From Maricaulis sp034670125 (lineage in GTDB: Bacteria > Pseudomonadota > Alphaproteobacteria > Caulobacterales > Maricaulaceae), in assembly GCF_034670125.1 (NCBI RefSeq), contig NZ_JAXMOC010000006.1:1-64000 (forward strand): a stretch of DNA of 64,000 nt, read 5' to 3'. The notes beneath the pieces were generated by a model. The model searched no databases. It was given only the letters and a program-made list of their open reading frames with translations, and was not told the DNA's origin. Positions within the stretch are counted from its first letter, which is position 1; every line of letters begins with the position of its first letter. The translations under genes were made by a program, and so were the position numbers. This document shows positions 8,849 through 18,445 of this stretch, one piece after another.

Positions 8849-9370
8849 TCAGGCGGAATTGACACAGAGCGGGCGCAGACCAACCAGGCTGGCCTGTCCG
8901 GGCCCGGCGGCGGCACGGTCGAAATACAGCTGGACGCCCTGAACGGTCCAACCGCGCTGACACCAGACGGTCCGGTATTCGGTGACACACTCCCCGGCTT
9001 CCGCCGTCGCCGCTTGATCGGCAAAGGTGTAGAGGCGCACGGCGCCGACGCGCTCGTCCTCGGTGAAACAGGCGGATATTCCGTTGACCCGCTCGCCGGC
9101 GCGCAGCGTGGCGGTTCCCGCACCTGCCAGCTGGCGACGCGTCATCCGTCGCGTGCAGAACTGGGCCGTGCGCGGCGAGGCTCCCCGGAAAAAGGCCCGA
9201 ACCTGGCAGGGCCGGTCGCGGCGCACGGCGATCTGCAAACCGTAAAAGTCATGTCCCGGAACAGCGATCAGGCTGGTGTGGTAGGCCGTGGTCTGACCGA
9301 CCACCATCTCCTCGCCCTCACCAACCGTCCCGAACGCGACCAGCATCGCTGCGACAAAGGTCGTCAACAT
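8849..9370 (-). CDS. Secreted cysteine-containing protein of unknown function
   Basis: The 173-residue protein starts with a hydrophobic segment (MLTTFVAAMLVAFGTVG) that looks like a signal peptide, preceded by AGGAGG ten bases upstream. The mature part holds several cysteines (CQVRAF, QFCTRR, ISACF, GECVTEYRTVWCQRG, LCVNSA), suggesting disulfides. I do not recognise a family. It lies upstream of the isoaspartyl peptidase gene with a 62-bp gap, and 92 bases downstream of pbpC, all on the same strand. Confidence 0.65.
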   Translation of the reverse strand: MLTTFVAAMLVAFGTVGEGEEMVVGQTTAYHTSLIAVPGHDFYGLQIAVRRDRPCQVRAFFRGASPRTAQFCTRRMTRRQLAGAGTATLRAGERVNGISACFTEDERVGAVRLYTFADQAATAEAGECVTEYRTVWCQRGWTVQGVQLYFDRAAAGPGQASLVGLRPLCVNSA

Positions 9371-9462
9371 GGCATCCTTGCCTCCTGATCGAGACAGATT
9401 AGGCAAACATCGGAGCTTTGTCCGTACACTCGTCAATCACAAGCGCGTGCGCACGCTGGCGA

Positions 9463-11523
9463 TCAATCGGCGCTGACGGCGCCGCCGCGAACCCGGACGG
9501 TGACACGCGAGGCGCGGCCGGATTCATCAACTGCGCTGACCGAGTAGAAACCCGGCCCGGGCGGCGTCCACAAGGGTTCACCCAGAACATTCTGGGGTAC
9601 ACTGTCGCCGTCGGCATACCATCGCAGCGGACCGGCCGCCTGTGCCGACAGGATGAAGCCGCGGCCTGTCCGGTCCGACCAGACCTCGGCGCCATCCGGC
9701 GGAAACAGGATATGCGGCGCTGCATCCTGATGGAATGAGGCCAGGGTTTCGGGCAGGTGTTCCGTGGCCGGCAGATCAAGCAACTCATCAATCTCGCTGT
9801 CAGGCTCGACCTGGCTGATTCCGTCCGCGATGCGAAACAGCAGGGGCAGCGCCGCCTCCCGCCCGGTCACGCCGTCCCGCGGCGCGCCGTCAGCCCGCCC
9901 GGACCAGACCACGATGGTGTAGCGACCGGCAATCCCGGCCGCCCACGCATCACGAAACCCGTAGGACGTTCCGGTCTTGAAGGCGATGTCGGGCGCCCCC
10001 CGCGCCAAAAGGGCCGGGGCGCGGCCACCCGGATGCGGCGCCCGGCGCAGCACCGCCAGGATTTCGTCGGCCGACTCGTTGGACAGCAGCCGGAACCCGC
10101 CGGTTGCGACGTTTGATGCAAGCTCATCCTCAAACCAGGCGAGCGGTCGCGCCTCGCCGCCATCGCCGAGGGCGGCATACAGCACCCCGATCTGACGCAG
10201 GGTCAGCCCCGCGCCTCCCAGGGCCACAGCCAATCCGCTGTCCTGACCGGCCTGCCGCGGGCGCAACGGGCGGGCGCCGGCGAAACCGAGAGCGGCATTG
10301 AAGCGCCGGGCGCCCACCCCGTCCAGTGTCGTCACGGCGGGAATGTTCAGCGAATGTTGCAAGGCTTCTGCGATGGTCACATCGCCGCGAAAGCGGCGAT
10401 CGAAATTGTCAGGCTGGTAGCCTGAATACCGACGCGGCAGGTCGGCAATCCGGGTCCCCGGCGCCGCCAGTCCGTCATCGAAGGCCATGCCGTATATGAA
10501 CGGCTTGAGGGTTGAACCCGGAGATCGCGGCCGGTCCGTCAGATCAATCCAGCCGCCCGGCCTCGACCGGCTCGCCGACCCCGCCATGGCCCGGACGGCC
10601 CGGCTTTCAGTGTCGATCACCATGGCAGCAAACTGCACGTCATGACCGGTTTCCGGCAGCTCGCTGGCGAGTCGGTCCTCAAGCATGCGCTGCAGCGCCC
10701 GGTCGAGCGTGCTGACATGGTCAGGTCCGCCCGGTCGTGCCCGGCGCAGCGCGTCGGCCGCGTGCCAGGCGTCCGACGGGAAGGCCCGGCGGCGCGGCGC
10801 CGGATCGCCGAGCGCATCCTCAGCCGAGGTCTCGCGGGCCAGGCCGACCGCCGCCAAGCGCTCAAGCACGCGACTGCGGGCCAGCACGGCCTGACCGGGG
10901 CGGCGGTCCGGGCGGCGGGCTTCGGGCGATTGCGGCAGCGCGATCAGCATGGCGATCTGGTCGATGGTCAGATCATCGGGTTCACGCCCGAAATAGGCCC
11001 AGCTGGCCGCCCTCACCCCCTCCAGATTGCCGCCATAGGGCGCAAGGGTGAGATAGAGTTCGAGGATTTCCCGCTTGGTGAGACGCAGCTCCAGTTGAAG
11101 GGCGCGCGCCATCTGGATCAGCTTGGCGCCAAAGGTTCGCTCCCGTGGTTCGATCAGGCGGGCCAGCTGCATGGTAATGGTCGAACCGCCGGAAACGATA
11201 CGCCCGGCCGCCAGACTGTCGCGCGACGCACGCACGAGCGCCGGCAGGTCGACCCCCCAGTGCTTGAAAAAGCGCTCATCCTCATAGGCCAGGAGGGCGG
11301 CCAGGAAATCGGGGTCCAGAGCCTCGATGTCTGCTGCCAGCCGCCAGCGCCCATCCTCGACCGGGAAGGCACGCAGGACTTCGCCGTTCCGGTCACGGAC
11401 GACCGCCGACACAGCGCCCGCTTCGGGCAGCGGAGGCGGCAATGCCCGGTCAAGCGCCAGCAAGCCGACCAGACCGGACAGCGTCGCCAGGATGACCCAG
11501 TATGCCCGCCCCAGACCGAACAT
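9463..11523 (-). CDS. pbpC: Penicillin-binding protein 1C
   Basis: Bifunctional peptidoglycan synthase of 686 residues anchored by one N-terminal transmembrane helix (about residues 8-25). The glycosyltransferase (GT51) part has the catalytic Glu in YEDERFF (E81), then GGSTITMQLARL. The transpeptidase has SPGSTLKP with nucleophile S337 and K340, the SLN motif in HSLNIPAV, and KTGTS at K516. A C-terminal PBP1C-specific domain (from about residue 600) follows. It begins two bases after the stop of the alpha-2-macroglobulin gene, the standard pairing of these two periplasmic proteins in proteobacteria. Confidence 0.95.
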   Translation of the reverse strand: MFGLGRAYWVILATLSGLVGLLALDRALPPPLPEAGAVSAVVRDRNGEVLRAFPVEDGRWRLAADIEALDPDFLAALLAYEDERFFKHWGVDLPALVRASRDSLAAGRIVSGGSTITMQLARLIEPRERTFGAKLIQMARALQLELRLTKREILELYLTLAPYGGNLEGVRAASWAYFGREPDDLTIDQIAMLIALPQSPEARRPDRRPGQAVLARSRVLERLAAVGLARETSAEDALGDPAPRRRAFPSDAWHAADALRRARPGGPDHVSTLDRALQRMLEDRLASELPETGHDVQFAAMVIDTESRAVRAMAGSASRSRPGGWIDLTDRPRSPGSTLKPFIYGMAFDDGLAAPGTRIADLPRRYSGYQPDNFDRRFRGDVTIAEALQHSLNIPAVTTLDGVGARRFNAALGFAGARPLRPRQAGQDSGLAVALGGAGLTLRQIGVLYAALGDGGEARPLAWFEDELASNVATGGFRLLSNESADEILAVLRRAPHPGGRAPALLARGAPDIAFKTGTSYGFRDAWAAGIAGRYTIVVWSGRADGAPRDGVTGREAALPLLFRIADGISQVEPDSEIDELLDLPATEHLPETLASFHQDAAPHILFPPDGAEVWSDRTGRGFILSAQAAGPLRWYADGDSVPQNVLGEPLWTPPGPGFYSVSAVDESGRASRVTVRVRGGAVSAD

Positions 11524-11525
11524 GA

Positions 11526-14500
11526 TCAGTCGCGCGGCGCGATCACCACCCGGCGGGTCTCCGACCGGGCGTAAACATCGCTACGGTACATGTCCTCAAC
11601 GACAGCGCCGGGAAGCGTGTACTCACCCGGCGTCACCGCACGCACGATATAGGCCAGCCGGCGTGGTCGGCGCTGGGTCAGGTCGAGCGCGGCCGCATAG
11701 CGGTCGTCGCGGGTTTCACTCATCGACGGCGCAGCAAGCTGTCCAAGCCAGGCATAGGCCCCGCGCGGCGCGCCCTCGGCGACGCTGATTTCGGCCTCGA
11801 TCTCGAAACCGGGCGGCAAGAGGTCGATCAGGATGGCCGGGATGAGGCGCTGCTCATGCGGCGACACGGTAATGTCGATGACGAGACGATCGCCTTGGAC
11901 AAGGGCTTCAAGATCCACGGCCCGGCCATCGAGGCCAAGTACCCGTTTTTGCAGCGACATTCCTTCCGCGGCACGCCCCGGCGCCTGACGGGTTTCGCCA
12001 TGCGCCAGCTCCGTCACCCAGAGCGGGCCGTCACCGGCGGCCGTGAAGACCAATTCGGACTCGAGCATGTCGGGCTGCACGGTGAAGACGGGGCGGTTGT
12101 TATCCGACGGGGCAAAGGGTCCCTCGATCACAACCGAATCGGCGCCGCCCGACAGACCCTGTGCGGCCATCAGCAGAAACGCTTTTTCCTGGGTGGTCAG
12201 GCGGGCAGGCTCGGGTAGGTCCGTCACAACCCGTTCGGCCAGCCTTGCGACCCGGTCAGCCTCCCCTGCTTCCGCGGCATAGGCCACCACGCCGGCCAGG
12301 TCCCGACGGGCTGACTGATACCAGTCCCCCGGATTCTCGTAACCCAGACGCGCTTCGGCAGCGTCAAAGGCACTGCCGGAGCGGGACCGGTCGCCAATCA
12401 GGTGCAGAGCAGCGCCCAATTGCGCCAGGGCGAGCGGGCTGTCGATCTCATCGAGGCGTTCATCGTGCATGTAACGCAATCGCGACCGGTCAACCCGACC
12501 GGCGCGCGCCAGCACATAAAGCGCATAGGCCGCACTGCGGTCAGAAAGCCGCTCGGCCGTATCGGTTTGTCCTCGCCAGGTGTAGATATTGGTGCTGTAG
12601 CCACTGACCCGCCAGGTCTCCTGCGCGGCAACATGCTCCAGCACAGCATAGGCCCGATCCAGAGCCGCCTGCGGCACGGTGTAGCCCGCCGCCTTGGCCC
12701 GCTCGAGGAAATCGACCGCATAGGCACCGATCCACGGCCGGCTGCCGCGATCACCAATCCGCCAAAGGCCGATAGTTCCATCATTGGCCTGCCGGTTGAG
12801 CAGGGTTGAAATGGCGTCCTGGATGATCACCCGCGTGCCATCCACCCCGTCGATCCCCGCAGCTCCGGCAAGTGGATCCGCCATAAGGAGCGGCATGGCA
12901 CGACTGGTGATCTGCTCGGTGCAGCCATAGGGATACCGGGACAGGGACCGCAATAGCGCGTCCTCGTCCAGCGGCGTTGGTGAGAAGCTCAACGTGACGT
13001 CCGAGCCGCCCGGCAGGTAGGCCGCCAGCGCATCCGTGCCGAGTGTCCAGCTCTCTCCCGGCAATAACCGGCCGCGCGTGACCGTCGAGGAAGGCAACCA
13101 GGCCGAGCGCACTTCGATCGGGTAGCTGCGTGACACGGCGAAGTCATCCGGGCCGGCGACATCGAGCGCCACCGAACCCAGTCCGGCATCGGCTCCCTCC
13201 AGCGCATAGCGGCGATCCGCGCGCTGGCCCTGATCGAGCGGAATGGTGTCGGAGGCAGCCCCGCCAACCGCGCCGTCCGCATTCACGGTGGTCAGATAAT
13301 CACCCGCCGCCCCATCGACATTGTCGATGGTCAACGTCGCCGTCGACACATCGCCGGGTGCCAGGAAACGCGGCAGTATGAGTTCCGCCGGCACATCATC
13401 GCGCACGGTCAGGGGGCGCGACACGCCTCCCACGCCGCTCTCGCTCCAGGCGACCGCCATCAGCCTCAGCTCGCCGTTGAAATCAGGAATGTCCAGTGCG
13501 ACGGTTGCGCGACCATCCCGACCGACCGAGACCGGACCACTGAACAGGGCCACCGTACGGGTCGGCACCACGGTCAGGCCGGCTCCGCCGATCTGGTCAC
13601 CACCGGAACGGACCGCCGCCGCGGCCCCCTGATTGGGATCGAGCAGGCGTCCGTAATCGTCATAAAGGTCCACATCGAGCGCCGACTGGCCGAAAAACCA
13701 GCTGACCGGATCGGGCGCGGCAAACCGGGTCAGGGCCAGAATGCCCTCGTCCACAGCGGCGACGGTTAACCAGGCGCCCTCACGCACCGGCCCGTCCAGG
13801 CTCACACCCAGTTCCAGGGTCTGCCGCGGATGGACGCGCTCGGGCGCATCCAGTGTCATGTCGAATGTCCGACGGCCCATGTCCACGGGAAGATACGCAA
13901 TGCCAACCGCCCGACGCGGCGCCGGCTGGTCAACCGGGTGGCGCGGTGTGAACAGCGACACCATGGCGTAGGCGCCCGCACCCCATTCCTCGGTCACACG
14001 GAACGTCAACTCGGCGCCGCTTTCCGGAATGGTCACCGAGCGCGTTTCGATCACATGGTCGCTGGCGATGACGATCTCCGCTTCGCCGGCATAGGGAGGC
14101 AGGAGACTGAGTGTCATCTCGCCACCCACCGGTGTGGGCGTGTCCGGCGTCGACAGGGCAACACGGTCAGGCGCCTCGCTGCCAGCCTCGGCAGTCGCGC
14201 CCCAGCCGACCCAGAAATCGGCCGATGCGCTCTGGCCGCTAGTGGCTTCGGTCACGACAAGCCGGTAGCTGCCCCAATCCAGGGCCCGGATGTCGATTGC
14301 CGACGGACCGTCAGCGGCGCTGTTCAGCACGCCCTGTTCGACCAGGACGATGTTGCGCGTCCGGCGCCACTGCCAGCGGCCCGTGCCAACGCGGTACCAG
14401 TCATACTCCCAGTCCACGCGCACCAACTGCCAGTTCAGCGGCGTGGCGACGAGGTCACCGACCGGATCCAGAGCGACGACATCGATCGCCGTCTCGCGAT

Positions 14501-16391
14501 TGCGCTGGGCCCGCCCGTCGAATTGTGGACGCAGACCGAGATAGATTTCCGCAGGCCGGTAGGGAATGCGCATGTCGTCAGCGACCGGGCGACCGCCCGG
14601 CTCGATGGCCGACACCACCGCCCGGACGCGCAAGGGCTGCGTCGCGTCCCGGCCAGCGTCTCCCAGATCGATGGACTGGACGGCACGACCTGCCCCGTCA
14701 GCGACCGTGTCGGCCAGCTCGCGGGTGAATTCGCGGAAGGGTTCATCGCCACGTCCGAAACGGAAATCGGCAAACCCGGCGAAAGGAGCCGGATCGACCT
14801 CGACCCGAACCCGCCCCTCGACCACCAGGCCGGCGCCGGGCGCGCCATAGAGGAAGCGCACATTGGCCTCGATGTCGCGGACCTCACCGGCGCCGATGGC
14901 GGTCGCATCGTCGCCGGACAGCGACAGTCCGACCCGTTGCGGGACGAAATCCTCGACCGAGAACCGCACCTGCCCAACACGCCCATGGCCGTCCATTTCA
15001 GCGACAATCCGCCATTCGCCGCGTGCAGCCGTGCGCGGCACATCCCAGGCCCAGCTGAGACCACCCGCCTCTGGCGCCGCCGGAAAGCGCACATTCGCCG
15101 CCTCGATGCCATTGGGACCAAAAACCGTCAGATCGACAGGACGATCAGTGATGGCGAGCGCCTCGGCATCGCGCAGCAGAGCTGACACGTGAACGGTCTC
15201 ACCGGGGCGGTAGATGCCGCGATCCAGATACACATATCCATCCGCGCCATCAGGACGCTGGCGGCCGGACGTATCCAGTCCGGACAGGTCAACCGGATTG
15301 CGCTGAAAATCGAGCACGGCAAAATCATTGTCGGGGCCATAGGCGGTCAGCAGACGGGGGGCCATGGCGCCGTCACCACGAGTCAACGGGCCCTCAAACC
15401 GGGCGCGGCCGCTGGCATCCGTCGTCACGCTGGCAAGCCGCTCATTGGAACGGGCGATCAGCTCGACCCGCACACCAGCGACCGGCTGGGCGGTCTGCAG
15501 CGAGCGCACCATGAAATCGACGCCGTCATTGCCACGATAGGCGGTCAGGGCCAGGTCGGTGATCACCAGCCAGCGATTGGCGCGGGCCGGCGTGCGATAA
15601 TCATCGTCGGCTTCGGCAGCATCCACCACCGTGATGTGGTAAGCGCCCGGCGTCAGCGTACCGATCGCCTCGGCCACCGGGAAAATGGTGGTGACCGGGG
15701 TGTTGAGCAGTCCGGCCGTGTCCATCTCGCCCTGCCAGATGATCTCGCCGACCGCGTCCGGGTTTTCGTCCTCACCCGACCAGTGGTAATCACCCGAGGC
15801 AATGTTCGCACCGGAGGTTATCGACCGGAACGCCAGCGCCCGGTCATTGATCCGGCGCAGGGTCACGGCCACGCTGTCGACATTGACCGTTTCGATCGCC
15901 AGGCCGTCCGCATCGAGGCGGGGCAGGATGACACCGTCACCGGCGATACCGACATAGGCCGGCCGGTCACCGAAATCGACCTCGACGGTCTCGTCGGCCA
16001 GCAAGCCGTCACCATTCGCCGCGGGCAATCCCGCGCGCAGGGTCAGCGCCTGGCCTTCGCCAAAACCGAGACCGCCAACACACAGGCTCTGCCCGCTGGC
16101 ATCCAGGGCGATGGGACGCTCCGGTGTCACGGCAACGTAGGACGCGTAATCGGCTTCCGGATCGAGCGGATGGGTAAAGCCAAGACACAGACGAGGCTCG
16201 TCGTCGTCGACATCGATGGCGTAGCGCAGGAATGCAAACTGGCCGGGAATGGCGTCCTCGGCACGCGGCGCATCCGCTTCACGGGCTGCCAGCTCAGGAC
16301 CGCGCTCGGCCTCCTGGGAGCCGCCGGAACACGCCGCGACAGTCAGGGCCAATGCCCCCGCAAGCCAAACTGCATACCGTGTCGCCATCAT
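11526..16391 (-). CDS. Alpha-2-macroglobulin family lipoprotein
   Basis: This 1621-residue periplasmic protein has a lipoprotein signal (LALTVAACSGG, lipobox Cys). MG domains run through the N-terminal half (e.g. YVYLDRGIYRPGETVHVSAL), the A2M domain follows, and the thioester site YGCTEQ sits at C1157-Q1160 within the TED helical domain. Bacterial A2Ms covalently trap proteases that enter the periplasm, and the partner PBP1C is thought to repair the wall. The size and the intact Cys/Gln thioester pair match the YfhM type rather than the thioester-less MagD type. It is the first gene of a two-gene unit with pbpC. Confidence 0.95.
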   Translation of the reverse strand: MMATRYAVWLAGALALTVAACSGGSQEAERGPELAAREADAPRAEDAIPGQFAFLRYAIDVDDDEPRLCLGFTHPLDPEADYASYVAVTPERPIALDASGQSLCVGGLGFGEGQALTLRAGLPAANGDGLLADETVEVDFGDRPAYVGIAGDGVILPRLDADGLAIETVNVDSVAVTLRRINDRALAFRSITSGANIASGDYHWSGEDENPDAVGEIIWQGEMDTAGLLNTPVTTIFPVAEAIGTLTPGAYHITVVDAAEADDDYRTPARANRWLVITDLALTAYRGNDGVDFMVRSLQTAQPVAGVRVELIARSNERLASVTTDASGRARFEGPLTRGDGAMAPRLLTAYGPDNDFAVLDFQRNPVDLSGLDTSGRQRPDGADGYVYLDRGIYRPGETVHVSALLRDAEALAITDRPVDLTVFGPNGIEAANVRFPAAPEAGGLSWAWDVPRTAARGEWRIVAEMDGHGRVGQVRFSVEDFVPQRVGLSLSGDDATAIGAGEVRDIEANVRFLYGAPGAGLVVEGRVRVEVDPAPFAGFADFRFGRGDEPFREFTRELADTVADGAGRAVQSIDLGDAGRDATQPLRVRAVVSAIEPGGRPVADDMRIPYRPAEIYLGLRPQFDGRAQRNRETAIDVVALDPVGDLVATPLNWQLVRVDWEYDWYRVGTGRWQWRRTRNIVLVEQGVLNSAADGPSAIDIRALDWGSYRLVVTEATSGQSASADFWVGWGATAEAGSEAPDRVALSTPDTPTPVGGEMTLSLLPPYAGEAEIVIASDHVIETRSVTIPESGAELTFRVTEEWGAGAYAMVSLFTPRHPVDQPAPRRAVGIAYLPVDMGRRTFDMTLDAPERVHPRQTLELGVSLDGPVREGAWLTVAAVDEGILALTRFAAPDPVSWFFGQSALDVDLYDDYGRLLDPNQGAAAAVRSGGDQIGGAGLTVVPTRTVALFSGPVSVGRDGRATVALDIPDFNGELRLMAVAWSESGVGGVSRPLTVRDDVPAELILPRFLAPGDVSTATLTIDNVDGAAGDYLTTVNADGAVGGAASDTIPLDQGQRADRRYALEGADAGLGSVALDVAGPDDFAVSRSYPIEVRSAWLPSSTVTRGRLLPGESWTLGTDALAAYLPGGSDVTLSFSPTPLDEDALLRSLSRYPYGCTEQITSRAMPLLMADPLAGAAGIDGVDGTRVIIQDAISTLLNRQANDGTIGLWRIGDRGSRPWIGAYAVDFLERAKAAGYTVPQAALDRAYAVLEHVAAQETWRVSGYSTNIYTWRGQTDTAERLSDRSAAYALYVLARAGRVDRSRLRYMHDERLDEIDSPLALAQLGAALHLIGDRSRSGSAFDAAEARLGYENPGDWYQSARRDLAGVVAYAAEAGEADRVARLAERVVTDLPEPARLTTQEKAFLLMAAQGLSGGADSVVIEGPFAPSDNNRPVFTVQPDMLESELVFTAAGDGPLWVTELAHGETRQAPGRAAEGMSLQKRVLGLDGRAVDLEALVQGDRLVIDITVSPHEQRLIPAILIDLLPPGFEIEAEISVAEGAPRGAYAWLGQLAAPSMSETRDDRYAAALDLTQRRPRRLAYIVRAVTPGEYTLPGAVVEDMYRSDVYARSETRRVVIAPRD

Positions 16392-16519
16392 GCCTCTCCC
16401 CTGAATGAAGCGGTGGGGACCTTAGGGCATGCCGTTGCGAAACGCACCCACAAACAGATTGAAACATTGATGTTTCAGCGAACGGGTTGGTGGACCCGCC
16501 ACCCGGCGACCGCGAACGG

Positions 16520-17221
16520 TCAGTCGAGCGGGATACCGCACAGCGCCGCCAGCGCCCGCCACGGTATCGCCGCCGAGGCAAAGCCGAGACTTATGATGGC
16601 CAAGCCGACGAAATGGCGCGTGCCTGGACGTCTGGCGAGTGCGAGAAACCGGGTCAGTCCGAGCGCGGCGGCCGTCACAGCCGGCAAGGTGCCCAACCCG
16701 AATCCCAGCATGACCAGCCCTCCGGAGACGACGCTGCCGGACAACAACGCATACAGGAGCGCCGCGTAGACCATGCCACAGGGCAACAATCCCCACACCA
16801 GTCCCGCCAGCACCGGGCTGGCCGCTCGAAACACACCGTCAAAGCGGGCGCCCATGAAGCGGTGCACCCCCTGTCCGAGCCGATCCAGTCCCGACAGAGC
16901 GGGGGCCCAACCCATGACCGACAAACCGATATAGACCAGGATCGAGGCCCCGGCCCAACGCATCACGTAATGGGCCTCGGCCCGGTCGAATCCAAAATAG
17001 ATGCCGGTCCCGATCGCGGCGAGCACCGCTCCGGCAAGCGTATAGGCAAGGATCCGGCCCATTTGCGCGAGCAACAGAACGCGCACCCGATCGCCCTGGG
17101 AACCACCAGGCGACAGCGACAGGGTCAGGCTGGAGGCGATTCCCCCACACATGCCGACACAGTGCAGGCTGGACGCCAAGCCCGCCAGAAAACCACCCGC
17201 CAAGCTGATCTCGCCAAGCAT
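16520..17221 (-). CDS. Sulfite exporter TauE/SafE-like membrane protein
   Basis: The 233-residue protein has about six transmembrane helices. The signature is GLASSLHCVGMCGG near the N-terminus and GLLPCGMVYAALLYAL in the middle, both typical of the short TauE/SafE/CcdA-like family that often accompanies cbb3 oxidase assembly genes. The two Cys-containing motifs suggest a part in copper or thiol transfer, which is inference. The start at 17221 matches the start of the family; in-frame upstream sequence up to 17746 is low-complexity antisense of the DUF2189 gene. No strong Shine-Dalgarno is visible. The 128 bases downstream, to the A2M gene start, hold no gene. Confidence 0.85.
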   Translation of the reverse strand: MLGEISLAGGFLAGLASSLHCVGMCGGIASSLTLSLSPGGSQGDRVRVLLLAQMGRILAYTLAGAVLAAIGTGIYFGFDRAEAHYVMRWAGASILVYIGLSVMGWAPALSGLDRLGQGVHRFMGARFDGVFRAASPVLAGLVWGLLPCGMVYAALLYALLSGSVVSGGLVMLGFGLGTLPAVTAAALGLTRFLALARRPGTRHFVGLAIISLGFASAAIPWRALAALCGIPLD

Positions 17222-17377
17222 TGCCACCCTACCCGTCTGCTCCGGGCCCGGTACGCGTTGCCTGTCTGCCGCCCGGCCTCGACAAGGCGATGGCAGACCG
17301 GAAGCCCCAAAAAAGTATGGCATATTGCCGCGACACCCGATTGCGCTTAGTGAGAGGTCATCAAGGGGGAGTTGAAG

Positions 17378-18124
17378 ATGATGGAATTGCAGCATGTCAG
17401 ACGTGATGCTCCGTGGAAATGGCTGCGGGCCGGCTGGCAGGACTTCATCAAGGCGCCCCGGGTCTGCCTTGCCTATGGTGCCATTTTCGTCCTCATCGGA
17501 CTGGCCGTCAGCGTCGGACTCACCAGCATCGGCATGGCCGCGGGGATCCCGGTCGCGCTTAGCGGTTTTGCGCTGGTCGGGCCGGCATTCGCGATCGGCC
17601 TCTACCAGGTCAGCCGGTCCCTTGAACGAGGCGAGACTCCGCGCTTTCGCGTCGTCATTTCGCGCATGCCCGACCGGCTTTCCCAGATTGGCTTCCTCAG
17701 CCTTCTGCTTTTGCTTTTGTTGTTGCTGTGGGTCCGGATCGCACAATTCCTGCTGATCCTCATTGCCCCGTTCAGCCCGCTCGACCCCGGCCCCTTCCTC
17801 GATTTTTTGCTGACAGACGGCGCCGGCCTGACCCTGCTTACGGTCGGAACGCTGATCGGCGGCGCTCTGGCGACCCTGGCCTTCTCAATCTCCGTCCTCG
17901 CCTTTCCCTTGCTCGTGGATCGCGACGTCGACGCCGTCACAGCGCTGGTCACCAGCCTGCGGGCCGTGGCCACCCAGCCCTTTGTCTTGCTGACCTGGGC
18001 CTGGTTGATCGCCTTCGTGATCGGCGCCGGGATTGCCGCGTTCGGGATCGGCCTCGCCATTACCTTCCCGTGGATCGCCCTGGCGTCCTGGCACGCCTAT
18101 CGCGATTTCCTGCCGGCTGAATAA
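17378..18124 (+). CDS. DUF2189 integral membrane protein
   Basis: The 248-residue protein starts with a short cytoplasmic part (DAPWKWLRAGWQDFIKAP) that is characteristic of DUF2189, followed by about six hydrophobic helices, one being a pure Leu stretch (FLSLLLLLLLLLWVRIAQ). GGGGGAG lies upstream of the ATG at 17378; a TTG two codons earlier is possible. The function of the family is unknown, but members commonly sit beside cytochrome oxidase genes, as here, between the TauE/SafE gene and ccoS. It points opposite to both. Confidence 0.8.
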   Translation: MMELQHVRRDAPWKWLRAGWQDFIKAPRVCLAYGAIFVLIGLAVSVGLTSIGMAAGIPVALSGFALVGPAFAIGLYQVSRSLERGETPRFRVVISRMPDRLSQIGFLSLLLLLLLLLWVRIAQFLLILIAPFSPLDPGPFLDFLLTDGAGLTLLTVGTLIGGALATLAFSISVLAFPLLVDRDVDAVTALVTSLRAVATQPFVLLTWAWLIAFVIGAGIAAFGIGLAITFPWIALASWHAYRDFLPAE

Positions 18125-18156
18125 GCGCCCCGCCTTCCCGGTTCGCTGGCCCAGAT

Positions 18157-18221
18157 CACAGGCACCGGTCACAGGCTCAGGTCACAGGCTCAGGTCACAG
18201 GCACCGGTCACAGGCCCAGGT
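18157..18221. repeat. Five tandem copies of a 13-bp repeat
   Basis: The unit is CACAGGCACCGGT with variants at three positions (CACAGGCTCAGGT twice, CACAGGCCCAGGT once). It fills the gap between the convergent DUF2189 and ccoS genes and ends five bases before the ccoS stop. Copy number may vary by slippage. Confidence 0.85.
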
Positions 18222-18226
18222 CGCGA

Positions 18227-18445
18227 TTACGGCTCGGGATCCTGACCGGTCTCAGCATCATCGGAGCGGGGTCGACCGGCGGGCGAATCGCGCGACGGCA
18301 ATGGTGCATCATCGTCCAGCAGCATCCGCTGGGCGGCACCGTCCATGTCGTCATACTGCCCCGAACGCAGGCTCCACAGAAAACCGGCAAGGCCTAGGGC
18401 ACCCATGGCGATGGCAACCGGGATCATCCAGATCAGAACCGACAT
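18227..18445 (-). CDS. ccoS: cbb3 oxidase assembly protein CcoS
   Basis: The 72-residue protein has one N-terminal transmembrane helix (VLIWMIPVAIAMGALGLAGF) followed by the conserved LRSGQYDDMDGAAQRML segment that defines CcoS. CcoS is needed to incorporate heme and copper into the CcoN subunit. Its ATG overlaps the ccoI stop by one base (TGATG), making it the last gene of the cco operon. The acidic C-terminal tail (about 25 residues) is longer than the minimal family core. Confidence 0.92.
   Translation of the reverse strand: MSVLIWMIPVAIAMGALGLAGFLWSLRSGQYDDMDGAAQRMLLDDDAPLPSRDSPAGRPRSDDAETGQDPEP

Noticed and set aside
13830..16769. Plus-strand ORFs of 451 and 526 codons
   Set aside because: Antisense to the alpha-2-macroglobulin gene; no motif or ribosome binding site supports them.
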